From Globodera rostochiensis (taxonomy: Eukaryota; Nematoda; Chromadorea; Rhabditida; Heteroderidae): 64,000 bases of DNA. The translations under genes were made by a program, and so were the position numbers. This document shows positions 1-11,332 of the stretch, piece by piece; position 1 is the stretch's first letter; the number at the start of each line of letters is the position of its first letter. A model generated the notes under the pieces. It did no database searches. It saw only the letters and a list, made by a program, of their open reading frames with translations, and was not told the origin of the DNA. The stretch spans positions 827,388 to 891,387 of the forward strand of contig JAEVLN010000009.1 in the NCBI GenBank assembly GCA_018350325.1, written 5' to 3'.

Positions 1-1158
1 CAGGCAACAATGGAAATCAGGAAAAAAATAAATAAGGAAACTACCCAAAAATCAGGAAAACCCTGATAAATAAGGTACTATGGCACCCTGTTCTTACCTC
101 ATCCTCAGTCCATCTGTCTCCGATGGGAGTGGCCGCCGTGATTCTAACCAACGAATCGTAGGGCATGAATACGGTGCTGTCCGTCTGGTAGGTTACTGTA
201 GTGTTAAAGAATGTATCCGTCATAATGTTTTGGTTGAAGTACATCTGCGTGTACAAAGGCGATTCCACAGTGAACATCACGTAGTTTTGATTGGGATGTC
301 GCTTTTTTGGCCAATAATCAATTAAACAACTGCCGTGAACATGGAAAATCAACATTGACGAATTTTCCTCTCTTTTTAAAAGGAGGGAAAAATATTTTGA
401 ATTTTTAAATTAAATTATAATCATGAGGAATTTTAGAAACAAAGCGAGATTTTATGCGGGATTTCATATCATTTTTAATAGGAGCACGAAAGGAAGGTCA
501 TTTGCTCCCGGGTACCGTACAAATTTCCCCGGATACCCGTCGGGCTTCCGGATAATTAAGCGCAAGACTGGACAATTTTATCTCGAGACTTTCGCTGAAA
601 TCCGGAAAACCGGCCCCCAAAAAATTGTTTTATTCCTGCCGCATATTTATTTATACCAATATAAAAATTGATTTTGCTGCTTACAAACTCCGATTGGCGG
701 TGTATTCGCATTTAAACGGGCATTTGTATTGGGCGGTTATCGGAAGATATGCTGGGAATCCACGATCCAACAACGAAATCATTGTGTCACCAATGCATTC
801 ATTGTTCCACAGAATGACAATTGGCACTTTGGAGTCCTAAACTTTTAAAAATTGTTAATAAACAAAAAAAATCTTTTCCTTAATTTATGCGTTCCCTTTT
901 AAGTCATTTTAAGCGTTTAGAGGGGAGGGATGCCATTAGTGTCCTTATCAAAAGTTAACCCGCAATATTTGAAATTAATAATCTTACAAAAAAAAACGAA
1001 ATTTTATTTACATTAAAATTGTTTAACCAATCAGCAGCTTCTTCCGAATAGATTAAGGAAAATTCAATCGCGTAGTTAGCATATAAATAGTAAAATAGGC
1101 CAATTATTGAAAAGCCGGCAAAAAATGAAAGCAACAATTTTTTATCGTGCAGGTTCAT
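1..1158 (-). CDS. alpha-1,3-fucosyltransferase (GT10), 5' part, runs off the window
   Basis: Three exons are visible, about 1158-1012, 836-685 and 371-98; the gene continues beyond base 1. Exon 1 starts MNLHDKKLLL and holds one hydrophobic segment (LLLSFFAGFSIIGLFYYLY), the type II signal anchor expected of a Golgi glycosyltransferase. Exon 2 carries PIVILWNNE and CPFKCEYTANRS, and exon 3 carries KRHPNQNYVMFTVESP and FFNTTVTYQTDSTVFMPY; these match the N-terminal half of GT10 fucosyltransferases (the ESP and F-N-x-T-x-x-Y-x-x-D-S blocks). All three exon joins keep phase. The family transfers fucose from GDP-fucose to N-glycan or LacNAc GlcNAc in the Golgi. The catalytic C-terminal donor-binding half is not in the window, so activity cannot be judged. 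Confidence 0.85.
672..684 (-). other. splice donor ending fucosyltransferase exon 2
   Basis: On the minus strand the donor GTAAGC follows CGGAGTTT and ends exon 2 in phase 2. The next exon opens with A, restoring a Leu codon after the N-R-S residues of the GT10 block. This fixes the frame through the first two introns. Confidence 0.7.
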
Positions 1159-2116
1159 TTGCTTATCTTTTTAATATTAAAATTAAGCATTAAATAAAGA
1201 AAAAACAGTAAAAATTACAAGGGTGTGGGCGGTGATGAAAGGAATTAGAATTATAATTTTTTAAATTACAACAATATAATAAAAACTATGTATTGGTTTT
1301 TGATTTGGCCTTCTTTGCTATTAAAAGCAGCAAAAAGGCCTATTTAATCAAAGATGAAAATAATGATTGGCTAAAAATGATGGAGCGGAAGGTGAATGGA
1401 GTATGGGGGGATTGCTTCATAGAAAAAATTCTTAAAAGCGCTTCGGAATCGGTCGTGAATATGATATTGGCATTAATTGGGGCGGCGAGTGGGAGGGGAC
1501 AAAGTCGTCGGCTTTTTTTTCATCGCATTTCAGTTCAATTGTTTGCTAAGGATTGAAAGCAATTGCATGGACAATAAATTTAATTGCTGTTAAACATTAG
1601 TAATTAATTATCTGGCTAATATAGGCATGCATGCTAACAAAAGTTCCAATGGATTAAAGGTCCCCTAAATATTGTGTCATATCTTCGATATGATCCTATG
1701 ATAGCCATAGGAATGTGTTGTTTCAACTAATTTGTTCCGCTATGATATCATACACTACAGATAATTTGCTCTCACTACCGTAACCAATACTTTGTTTACG
1801 AATGTCACCGTTTTAATGTGTCGATCGATCCCTGCTGCTGTTGACGACGCCATAACCCAAAACAAAAATCCCTCATTGAATATATAAAATGCATACTTTC
1901 TTCATTTCTGATCAGAATAATTTAGACGGGCTGGAATGTGATGGGAAAAGCGCGGAGAAAACGGACCCCCCCCCCCTCCGGCAACGCCCTCCCACACTTT
2001 CTCTTCTCGAGCCAAAATTAATGCTCTTTTCGTATTCACAACACGAAGCGCTGAAGGCCCTTTTAAGTTTTGAAAAAAACATCATTTATTCATTCATTTA
2101 TTTCCTTCCTCACTAG
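1159..2116. other. intergenic, no gene seen
   Basis: AT-rich sequence upstream of the fucosyltransferase start. Short open frames occur on both strands but show no family motif, no signal peptide and no consistent splice sites. A run of nine C lies near 1968. I see no RNA gene here. Confidence 0.5.
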
Positions 2117-2234
2117 GGCTGTCGGTTTTAAAAAATTTTTGGTTAACCGAAACAAAAGCCGGTAACCAAACTAAAGTTTTTGGTTAACCAAAACTGCCGG
2201 TTTTCGGTCTCGGTTTGGTTTAAAACCGACAGCC
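2117..2234. mobile_element. 118-bp MITE-like palindromic element
   Basis: The ends are a perfect 16-bp terminal inverted repeat, GGCTGTCGGTTTTAAA. The interior consists of GGTTAACC-type palindromes (TTTTTGGTTAACC, CCGGTTTTCGG) in both orientations. No coding capacity. No convincing target-site duplication was found, so the superfamily is uncertain. Confidence 0.75.
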
Positions 2235-2689
2235 TTTATTCTCGGAAAATGCCGTAGTACGCCTTCATCTTCCTTCTCCTCCCTTTTCTTCCACTTCTGC
2301 GACCGCCACAACATTTTACCTCAAAACGCAATTCAAACAAAATGAATTCATCGCGGAAAAGGACGAATTGAACTGCTTGATGAATGGAATCGACTTGACG
2401 GCACTCGGTTTGGAATGGAGTTGTGAACAATGGCCGGATCTTGGTGGGACACGAATGAACAAAAAAAATTTATAATATTTTAAACTTTAGCACCCATTTA
2501 CTGCGATGGAAAAATTGAGGTACCAGCATATGTGATCATACCCAGCGAAAATATTGAGAATCGGGGACGCCGGGGATGCCATGCCAGGGGCCGGGTTGGC
2601 TAGCCCAAAAATCGTTGGGTCGAGGAATCGGGGACCTAATCCAGAATCCCGACGACAAGGCTTTGGTGACTACAAAATGTGTTATTTTA
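2235..2689. other. intergenic between MITE and trehalase remnant
   Basis: No supported gene. A minus-strand frame here lacks motifs. The CCGGG-rich segment at 2540-2640 resembles the palindromic repeats seen elsewhere in the window. Confidence 0.4.
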
Positions 2690-3535
2690 TTGTTCGGTCA
2701 GGCGGTGAATTATTGGGGCGTGCGAATGCTGTTTCTGCGTGACTCCAAACACTTTGTGGGCCGTCCGTTGCTAAAGGATCCCAAAAAGGTTGTCGAGCAG
2801 TTCAAGGCCCGGTCCAATGTGACTGAGTGGAAGCAATTCGTTGTCAGCGACATGAGTCCAGCCCAAGTGCATCAGCTGGGCAAATTTGTCCAAGAGAACT
2901 TTGGCAAGGCCGACGGACTGTTAATTCCGTAAAATTTATTTAAACACATAAAATTTATTCAACAATTGTTTAAGGCATAAGCCGGAAGATTGGAAGGAAA
3001 ATCCGCACAAATTTGAGCATAAAGATGCGAAATTGAAGAAATGGGCCAAAGAAATGAACCAAATTTGGAAGGCAATGAGCAAAAAAATGGCCAAATATGT
3101 TGTGATGTTCGGGCGGCCGTTTTTGCGAGCTTCGCTACTGGGATTCTTATTGGATTGCACGTGGACTGCTCGCATCCGGTCAGTGCCGGAATGAAACGCA
3201 AAGCTTTTTAAAGGAGTCGAGAACAGTGCTGGGTAAAGCTTCGGCTCCAATTCCAACTTTGAATTCTGACAAAAGTTGCCTAGAGTTTCTCACACTGGTC
3301 ATGCGCCTTCATCATCTCAAAAAATGCTGCTTAAATTTTGAACATTTACAGGAATGACGTCATCAGTGCGGAAAATGTGCAAGAATTTGCCGAGCTATTG
3401 GTTTTGTGCCGCCGGCCGGAACTCGCATTTATTACAGCAAACGTTCAAATATGCCGCGGGATGGACGAATTGGCATTGGAATCCAAAGGCATTAATTTTG
3501 GAACACAAAAAATTTGAATTTAACGTATTGATATA
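2690..3535 (+). pseudogene. trehalase remnant (GH37), frameshifted
   Basis: Fragments of alpha,alpha-trehalase appear in order but in different frames. GGELLGRANAV (from about 2702) is one frame; DSKHFVGRPLLKDPKKVVEQF with FVQENFG (to 2931) is the next frame, offset by one base near 2735. After a 42-nt intron-like gap come KPEDWKENP and KKWAKEMNQIWK (2973-3090), then GGRFCELRYWDSYWIARGLL (from about 3110) in another frame and without the VPNGFIVP stretch that normally precedes the PGGRF signature. GFVPPAGTRIYYSKRSN (about 3400-3450) is again in a different frame from its neighbour VQEFAELL. The second half of the enzyme, including the C-terminal signature, is absent. A sequencing or assembly error could cause one shift, but not all of these losses. 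Confidence 0.75.
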
Positions 3536-3911
3536 ATTTGGATACAAATATTTAACCTTTTGATACTTTGTCACTTCACTCTACACTCTATTGGCATAAA
3601 TTTGATCTCAGGAAGAACCACGGATCCCTAAAATTTCCTCCCATCGGTTCTTTCTTTCAACCCCCAAAAAAATGCTTCAAAACCCATAAAAGTGTTAAGG
3701 ACAGTTCTGGAAATGGACCCTAAGTCTTAAAAATTGAAATGTCCTTATTTCCAAGAATGTCCTTGAAAATAAGGATTTAGCTGAAAGTTTATGTTTTGAC
3801 ATTGTATTGCTTCTAAATTTTCAATAGAAAAAGGGCTATTTTTATTAAAGCGCCCTCTCAAAGCATTAAACGATAATTTTGGAGAAACTCAATAAATATC
3901 GTTAAAATTAA

Positions 3912-4057
3912 AGTTGGACAAACCCGGGTTATCCGGGACCGGTATCCGGTATCCGGGTCTTGGACCAACCCCAGCCAAATTACTCGGTATCCGGGTGTTT
4001 TTGAGCTATCTGTACCCGGGGGACCCGGAGAAATATCCGGTTTTGTCTCCAACCCTG
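3912..4057. mobile_element. palindromic CCGGATATCCGG-type repeat
   Basis: The left end GTTGGACAAACCCGGG and the right end TTTGTCTCCAACCCTGG are imperfect inverted copies. The interior is repeated TATCCGGG / CCCGGATA in both orientations. A related element lies at 53465-53690 within an intron. Non-coding. Confidence 0.6.
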
Positions 4058-4074
4058 GTTAAAATCTTAAAAAA

Positions 4075-4115
4075 AAAATTTCCCGTCGTCTATCGGCACC
4101 GCCTCTCCTTCCCCC
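4075..4115. repeat. degenerate copy of the GC-rich hairpin repeat
   Basis: CCGTCGTCTATCGGCACCGCC follows AAAAAAATTTCC and is followed by a C-rich run. This is the layout of the dispersed hairpin family found at eight other places in the window, here with a weakened left arm. Confidence 0.6.
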
Positions 4116-4985
4116 CACACCCCAGAAGTAAAAGGATTTTTCTTTTGTGATTCAGTGTTGTTGGAGCAAGTCAAAACAAATTGATTTATACCGATGGGAT
4201 TTACCTGCTTTTTGTGTTTTACAGTTGGCCACCCTGATTGCTTCACCTTTAATGGACTAATTTTTTTTTAAATTTTCATTTGAAAAATTTTCCTTATTAC
4301 ACCGTTTTCGTTTTCACATATTTTTTCCATTTTTATGACGTGTCACAACTGTTTTGAAAATCAAATGGTTTGCTCCGTCCATTCGGCTCAACACCATTAA
4401 CATTCCGACGCACAATTTTATGTTAATAAAAGGGACTTTTAACATTAAATATTTTAGTTTAAAAAAATTATCCAAATTGCTCAGGTGACTTTTATAGATT
4501 TATTTAAGTACTAAAATCAATAATAATATAATTAATTCTAAATGCCAATGATTTTATGTAGAGCCCGGACAATTGAGATTCTCGTCGAGATTTTTCAAGA
4601 TTTTTTGGGCTTCTCGACCCAAATCTCGATCAACGAAATTTTACCGAGAGAATGCTGTCTCTTGCTGAGGGTAAGGAAATTCGGCAAAGTTTCAATAATT
4701 AAACATGCCCCTAAGGTCTGAAATGCGGCGTCAAACACGACGTAGGCGGAAAGTTCAGTCAACACACATTGGACGTGGTTGAAGGACACAAATGCGTTCA
4801 TGCGGTAAATGGGGGAAGTATTTAATTTTGGGTAAAATCAGAGTTGATTGCACAAAAATCCCGTAATTTTCCGTGTCTAAATTGTCAATCTATGAAAACA
4901 CCAATTTTAAATCATTACACTGGTTCAACATTCCCGGACCCATGCAATTTGAAAGTCAATTAATGGCCTCATTCGTTTAGGCCAA
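4116..4985. other. intergenic, AT-rich
   Basis: No supported gene. Bases 4560-4640 contain TAGAGCCCGG followed by alternating TCTCG and CGAGA motifs, another member of the palindromic repeats described in the findings. Confidence 0.4.
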
Positions 4986-4988
4986 GCA

Positions 4989-5256
4989 TGGCCTAAATTT
5001 TCCGACTGCAAACATCCGGACAGCGTGAACTGCACGCATTTGACACGAGAATGTGAAAAGCAGGGAGGTAAAAATTGCTGCTGCACAACAAAGGATGGAA
5101 CTGCGTTGTCAAGTAATTCACATTGATCAAATTGATCGAGATTTATTTTTGCATAATTTTATGGCCGCCCACCCCCAAGGCCACAATATCAACGACAGCT
5201 TCCATCACGCCGCTGGTTCCGGCCAAAACGACGTCCAACTCTACGATGAAGTTCAC
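4989..5256 (+). CDS. possible exons of a small cysteine-rich protein
   Basis: After an acceptor-like GTTTAG at 4979 an open frame reads QAWPKFSDCKHP, then VNCTHLTRECEKQGGKNCCC, with six cysteines in about 35 residues. A donor near 5113 and an acceptor after CCCAAG near 5178 would join it in phase to HNINDSFHHAAGSGQ and a stop at 5256. No start exon or signal peptide was found upstream, so this may be a gene fragment. I do not recognise the cysteine pattern; the C-CCC-TxD run faintly recalls the end of three-finger or receptor ectodomains, but the final C-N is missing. Confidence 0.3.
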
Positions 5257-5259
5257 TAG

Positions 5260-5776
5260 GCTATGACCGTCGGATCGTCAGCGTTTCGACACGAAAACAT
5301 TTTTTGCGGCTTTTTTATTTCACCGTGATTAAATTGTTGCAATAGAAGAGAAATCATTTTTATTAATATTCTCATCATAATTTCGATTTGTGTAATAACC
5401 TCACCCCGTCAACCACTTCATTATTTTTGTGAAAAATGCTCAACAAAAAATGCAGTAAAAATGGAAATTGGACTCATAAAATTTTGTTTGGAATCACAAA
5501 ATCTGATTGGACTCATAAAACTCATCAAAGAGCACTAGAGCCCATTTTTTTGCGTTCGTCTCTTGATTTGTTAAAATTTTCAACTAAAATTTGTAAAAAT
5601 ACAGTAATTTCAATTTTTTGAAGGTTTAAGAAATTTGGTCCAAAAATTACTAAATAACGTTGAAAATTCCACGTTTCCGGGGCCTAATAACATCCCTGGG
5701 TTTAGGGTAAGAAGCTTTGCTGGAAAAACTCAGAAGAGAGATCGGAAAGAAATTTTTGTAATAAATATTGACTTTG
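5260..5776. other. intergenic
   Basis: AT-rich, no supported gene. A frame around 5436-5620 has no motif. A 20-bp satellite begins at its right end. Confidence 0.4.
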
Positions 5777-6818
5777 AGCTTCCAGACTCCAAATCGAGTT
5801 TCCAGACTCCAAATCGAGTTTCCAGACATCGAGCTTCCAGACTCCAAATCGAGCTTCCAGACTCCAAATCGAGTTTCCAGACTCCAAATCGAGTTTCCAG
5901 ACATCGAGCTTCCAGACTCCAAATCGAGCTTCCAGACTCCAAATCGAGCTTCCAGACATCGAGCTTCCAGACTCCAAATCGAGCTTCCAGACTCCAAATC
6001 GAGTTTCCAGACTCCAAATCGAGTTTCCAGACATCGAGCTTCCAGACTCCAAATCGAGTTTCCAGACTCCAAATCGAGTTTCCAGACATCGAGCTTCCAG
6101 ACTCCAAATCGAGCTTCCAGACTCCAAATCGAGTTTCCAGACTCCAAATCGAGTTTCCAGACATCGAGCTTCCAGACTCCAAATCGAGTTTCCAGACTCC
6201 AAATCGAGTTTCCAGACTCCAAATCGAGCTTCCAGACATCGAGCTTCCAGACTCCAAATCGAGTTTCCAGACTCCAAATCGAGTTTCCAGACTCCAAATC
6301 GAGTTTCCAGACTCCAAATCGAGCTTCCAGACTCCAAATCGAGTTTCCAGACCCCAAATCGAGTTTCCAGACTCCAAATCGAGCTTCCAGACTCCAAATC
6401 GAGCTTCCAGACTCCAAATCGAGCTTCCAGACTCCAAATCGAGCTTCCAGACTCCAAATCGAGCTTCCAGACTCCAAATCGAGCTTCCTGACTCCAAATC
6501 GAGCTTCCAGACTCCAAATCGAGTTTCCAGACTCCAAATCGAGCTTCCAGACTCCAAATCGAGCTTCAAGACTCCAAATCGAGCTTCCAGACTCCAAATC
6601 GAGCTTCCAGACTCCAAATCGAGCTTCCAGACTCCAAATCGAGCTTCCAGACTCCAAATCGAGTTTCCAGACTCCAAATCGAGCTTCCAGACTCCAAATT
6701 GAGCTTCCAGACTCCAAATCGAGCTTCCAGACTCCAAATCGAGCTTCCAGACTCCAAATCGAGCTTTCAGACTCCAAATCGAGCTTCCAGACTCCAAATC
6801 GAGTTTCCAGACTCCAAA
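5777..6818. repeat. 20-bp satellite with interspersed 14-bp units
   Basis: About 1.04 kb of tandem CTTCCAGACTCCAAATCGAG (20 bp), with T/C variation (GAGTTT or GAGCTT). In the first half, up to about 6245, a shortened 14-bp unit TTCCAGACATCGAG recurs about seven times. The unit has no stop in several frames on either strand, so long spurious open frames cross it on both strands. None has a start context, introns or a plausible protein composition, and I do not call a gene. Confidence 0.95.
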
Positions 6819-7075
6819 GCACGCATATCATATACCAATCGACCCCACTCAAAGCCTAACGCACGAATCTGAAAAAACTTTTACCCGATGGAATCCCTGT
6901 CAACCGAGTTTTCCCTTTTTTTTATCAATTTGTAACACAAAATTTTGCGGCTGAGCCGTTTCCGCATCTTTGATTTGGGTTGAGGGCGCAAATGTCCGTG
7001 CCGTAAACCCCAACTTTTTATAACTAAAAAACTAAAATTACTTCTACAAATTATGATTATCAATTTTCTAAGACG

Positions 7076-9765
7076 CTATCCTTGCAGAACGTTCTTAAAA
7101 ACATTCAATTTGCACAATTCCGTCCAAGCCTTGAATTTTGCTGTATTTTTAATTTTTCCCACAAATTCTTGCCAATTTTTGCACAATCTTTCAAACAATG
7201 CATTCATTCTGCCCAAAGTTATCAATTTATGTTCCAAATATGAATTATGTTCATCTAAATTATTTTTCCTAGCAACTGAAAGAATTTGGCCAATTTGTGC
7301 CAAAAAGTTCAGATCATATTCATTTATTTGGTTATTTTTGGATTTTGTGTCGGCTACAATTCTTTCTGATTGGAATACCAAATGCTCAACATAATAAATA
7401 ATCAGCTCATCAATTAAACAAACTTTCTTAAAAAATTTAATTTAATTTTTTTAAATTATTTAAATCAACAAAAACAGAAAATATAAAAATTCTGATTTTA
7501 AGGTGAACTTGTTTAATGCTTTAAGGCATTATTTACCTTGCCAAATAAACAGCTGTCAAGCAAACTGAACACAATTTTGTTCCTCTTTTTTGAGAATTGC
7601 CTATAGGCAACGTCAAATTCATTGCATAAAGTTTGCCAACTTTTGAAAATGTTAAAAAAGTTCGGCACACTTCGCATAAATGAACACATTCGATTTGTCA
7701 TCGCAAGAATTTCTGCTACAAAATTTGAATCACTAGTCGCTATATTTATTATTTTTCGTGCTTTTTGAAATGCCATCAACAACGCGTCGCCATATTTCAA
7801 CATCAGCACGCCAATTTTGTCTTTATGGATTAAATATATTTTAAAATGATAGAAAAACGAATCGAATTGAGGGTGGTCGAGATTGAAAACCCTGAGGTTG
7901 TGATCAGTCGGGAAACCCGATCCGGACCTCTATTCCGACCCGTCTACCGGGTGGATTTGGATCGACAAAAAGCCGGGAAACCTCTCGATTATTGAACAAG
8001 TCTTTTTGTTGCATATTTATTGCCATATTTTGATCGTAAAATTTAAGAATTATGTTCATAGTGATCATTTTAAGCCAAAATAACCGCTTAATGACCACAG
8101 GCGCTTAATAGTAAAAAAAAAAAACACTCGACACGTTCGCTATACCCCAAAGAATAATTTAAAAACTCACCATATTTTGACATTAACACAACGACATTGT
8201 CTCTAACATTTGAATTGTTGTCGTTTTCTACGCAAGACTCAACCTCAAAGACAACCCAACGTAAATAGGCAACCAGAAAAAATGCGTTTTCGTGTGCCAC
8301 CAATTCGACCGAATTTGTCCATTGGTTCAAAATTTTGTTGACAATTTGGGCTCGTTTATTTGACGGATGGTATTCAATAATTTCTTTACTTTCTGTTTGA
8401 TTTAATGATGCTAATTGTTGACCACTACTGCTGTTATTGTCCTCAATTTTGGTGCTACACAAATCTTTGGCCTGATAGTCCCGCGTTATTTGAGCAGCGA
8501 TATTTTTGTTAAACAAAGATGGAATAACAATTTTCTATAAAAGATTAATTTAATTAAAAAATAATAATTCTATTAATTGTTATTACTAAAAATAATTAAA
8601 TCCCCGCTTTTCCTTACCAACTTTTCGTCCACCGGAATTATTTGAAGATGGACAATTCTGGTCGGCTCTTCAAAATCTGGCACGTTCCCAGACCACCACC
8701 GCTTGCTGATGTAATTGGTGGAGTTCCAAAGAAGGCACCAAACATTGTCATCTTTGGCATTTTCCACCACCAAATTGTGCTCCAAAACAAATTGGCCGTT
8801 CACATCGGAATGGGCCAAATAAAAGTGCATAAAACATTCCTTTAACAAATTCGGCTCTTTGAGAGCATTCGTTAAAAAATAAAGCTTTTCTTTATTGTCC
8901 GACATCATCACTTTTTCTCGACATTCTTCATTAGAATTTAGAAAGCCATCCCATGCGATGACGCCGTATCGACCCGGCGGAGAGATCTAATTAAAACAAA
9001 AATAAATCTTTTTTATTTATAAATTCTAAAATAGCCTTAAAATACGTATTATTAGCTTTCCTGAATATACGAAAAAATATTTCTTTACAATAATTGTTTT
9101 CCGTACGTCTTTCCACAAAAAAGTTATATCTTAAAGTGTAAAGTTTTAATTTTCGTGCCATTTTGGCGTCCTGTCATAACATTTTTTTAAAATTTCGAAT
9201 CGCTTAGCTCTTTATTATTATAACATCTTCAGACATACTGGCCAAATTTATATTAATTTTTTAAATATGAAAGACCAATTCTCTGTTTTTTCGGCGACGT
9301 TTATCGGCACCACTGGACCTTCACAAAACCATAAAAATGCTTAAATTGACAGTTTTTGAGTAAGTTTTCATAATTAAATTTGCTACCATTTTTTTATGCC
9401 AAAAATGACCATAAGAGCACATTTTGGGGGCTTTGGTGGTTCCGATAGGCTCCGCCGTTAAAAAGTTTTTAAATTTAAATGTTGAAAATTGGCTGTTTTT
9501 CAATTACCGTTGCTCTGTAATGCATTTTAGCGCTTTTGTTAATTGAGACAATTTTAGAATTATTATAATTTGTGTTTTTAGACGACGAATTTGTGTTACT
9601 GGATGAAGAACATTGGCCATTTCCGCTTTTTTGTTGCTGTATGTTTTGCCAATGTTGTAGTTTGGCAAAATGTTGAAAAAACTTGTCAAAATTGATTGAA
9701 TGATTTACAGCAAATTGAAAAGGCAAATTTATGAGAATTATTCCAATAAAATAAAAGAAAAACAT
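7076..9765 (-). CDS. unknown secreted protein, five exons
   Basis: Exons: 9765-9508, 8986-8618, 8534-8171, 7820-7537 and 7427-7076; every junction is GT-AG and in phase, giving about 540 residues. The N-terminus MFFFYFIGIILINLPFQFAV is a clear signal peptide, followed by a Ser/Asn-rich low-complexity stretch (GQCSSSSNTNSSSKNT). The second exon contains SPPGRYGVIAWDGFLNSNEE and several Trp (WCLLW, RWWSG). The last three exons are predicted mainly helical, with similar blocks such as FKSWQTLCNEF and CKNWQEFVGKI that may be internal repeats. I do not recognise the family. A signal peptide without a later membrane segment suggests export. In a plant parasite it could be a gland or cuticle protein, but that is only a guess. 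Confidence 0.75.
9290..9320. repeat. degenerate hairpin-repeat core in an intron
   Basis: CGGCGACGTTTATCGGCACCACTGG in the first intron of the unknown secreted gene resembles the GGCGGCGCCTATCGGCACCGCC core with several changes. It is probably an old copy. Confidence 0.4.
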
Positions 9766-10782
9766 TTTATTATTGTAGAATATTCTAATTTAATAAAATA
9801 AATGTTCTAAAAAGTTTCAAAATAAAGAATAACCAAATTATTTGATTTATTATTAAAGCAGTTTGAATTGACTAAGGTAAAACTGATATCAAAATTTATA
9901 AAATATTAAAAAATGTTCAATACATTTTTTCAAATCTAAATCAATTTTTCTGCCATTCTAGGCAAAAAAAATTGGGATTTATTTACATTTACATTTACCA
10001 TTATCAATTTCCGTTTGCCAAGTCTTTATATTGCTGGCATCTTAAGATGAATGAAGCCTATGGCTTTGGCAAATCAATTATTGAATAAAAGAGGGTTTTA
10101 ATTTCCAGAAATTATCAACAAAAAGAATTTTGACTTAAGTTAGTCGTTATACAATTAAACTGCAAACAAGCGATTTCCAAAGTCATCTTTAGAATTGGAG
10201 GTGTTTGGGGGTTATGGTATCTGACAGTAACGGACGGAATTTTTAGGACTTGGATCGGTTCAAAATCTCTTAACAGATTGAATAAAAAATTCAAAACAAA
10301 ATTTTTCGACGGCGCCAATCGGCACCGCCTCCCCCCCCACCCCCTCGTAAAGCAGAATTCACAAAAAATAGCATTTTGAAATTTGAAAAAACAGCGGTTT
10401 CTACGTGTGAGTTGTTGGACCAAGTCATGACGATATATATATATATATATAAAATATATACATGCCTGAAATTTTTTTATATTTTTCTGATTTTTTAAAA
10501 ATATTTTTGTTGCATTCACAAATTTTTGGAATTTGGAACCGGAACCGCTTTGGACCGGTTCCGGTTTCGCAAAAATCCGGAACCGTTTTTGAACTGGAAC
10601 CGCAGACCGCCGGAAAAATGGAACCGGGACATCACTGGCAAATACTGGTCCAGGTTTTTCAAATTTGTGGAGCTAAGCCTATATTTACTTCTATTATACT
10701 TAATAGCTTTATTCAAACAACCATCATTATATGTTTGTAGTTCGTTGTGTCCATCATTAAGCGATCGGTTCACTTTCACTGA
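9766..10782. other. intergenic with hairpin repeat, TA microsatellite and CCGG palindromes
   Basis: Contains a hairpin-repeat copy at 10265-10340 (CGACGGCGCCAATCGGCACCGCC followed by C8), a (TA)n run at about 10433-10460, and a palindromic GGAACCGG / CCGGTTCC cluster at 10530-10632. No supported gene lies on either strand. Confidence 0.6.
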
Positions 10783-11332
10783 TCACTTGAAAAGGCCCAT
10801 TGCTATCATTTGTCCAATTTGACCCTTTGACTTCGATTGTTTTTCACACTTTGCCTCAAAAGCGTGCAGCTCTTTGGTGTCGATGCATTTGTCCGCGTCC
10901 GCGTCGGCGAGAATGAGGAATCCATGATAAACACAATAGAATTCGTACAATGTGTATAACTCGTCGTTGTTGGCGTCACACTTAATAATTATTTTTATTT
11001 AAAAGATTGAAATTATTTTTTAAATGCGCTTACATGTTCAAGAATTGTAATTCCGTTGGGACAACTCTTCATAATTTGTGTATCTACAGTAATTGGTCGG
11101 GGTTGGCGAAAAAAAAACTTCAACAACGCATCATATTTCAATAAATTTCGCATCGCATCCTCAATCTGAGCTCCGTCCCGGCCGTCACGGCATTTGTATT
11201 TCTATTAAAAAAGATTAAATCACACAAATTATGACATTTTAAATACAAATATTCCTTTGCCTTATTTTGTTGCCATGGAGCGCCATCTGAGAGAACGAGC
11301 AAAACATTAAAGAGAAGAATCGGAAGAAACAT
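10783..11332 (-). CDS. secreted EF-hand protein, copy 1
   Basis: Three exons, 11332-11261, 11201-11034 and 10980-10783, give 145 residues. MFLPILLFNVLLVLSDGAP is a signal peptide. The last exon opens with a pair of EF-hand loops: CDANNDELYTLYEF (D, N, D at positions 1, 3, 5 and E at 12) and DADADKCIDTKELHAF (D, D, D and E at 12). The middle exon has CRDGRDGAQIEDAM and a Cys near its end (KSCPNG). Intron 1 uses a GC donor (AATAAG then GCAAAG); no in-phase GT donor exists there. The gene has a clear paralogue at 59507-60408 with the same signal peptide and the same phase-0 intron before C-D-A. It probably binds calcium outside the cell; its role is unknown. Confidence 0.8.

Noticed and set aside
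5635..6859. Long open frames of 270-400 residues on both strands over the 20-bp satellite
   Set aside because: They follow from a stop-free 20-bp repeat read in several frames; there are no introns, no start context and no sensible protein composition.
10433..10460. TA run as a TATA promoter
   Set aside because: It is a long simple repeat with no gene starting nearby in the right direction.
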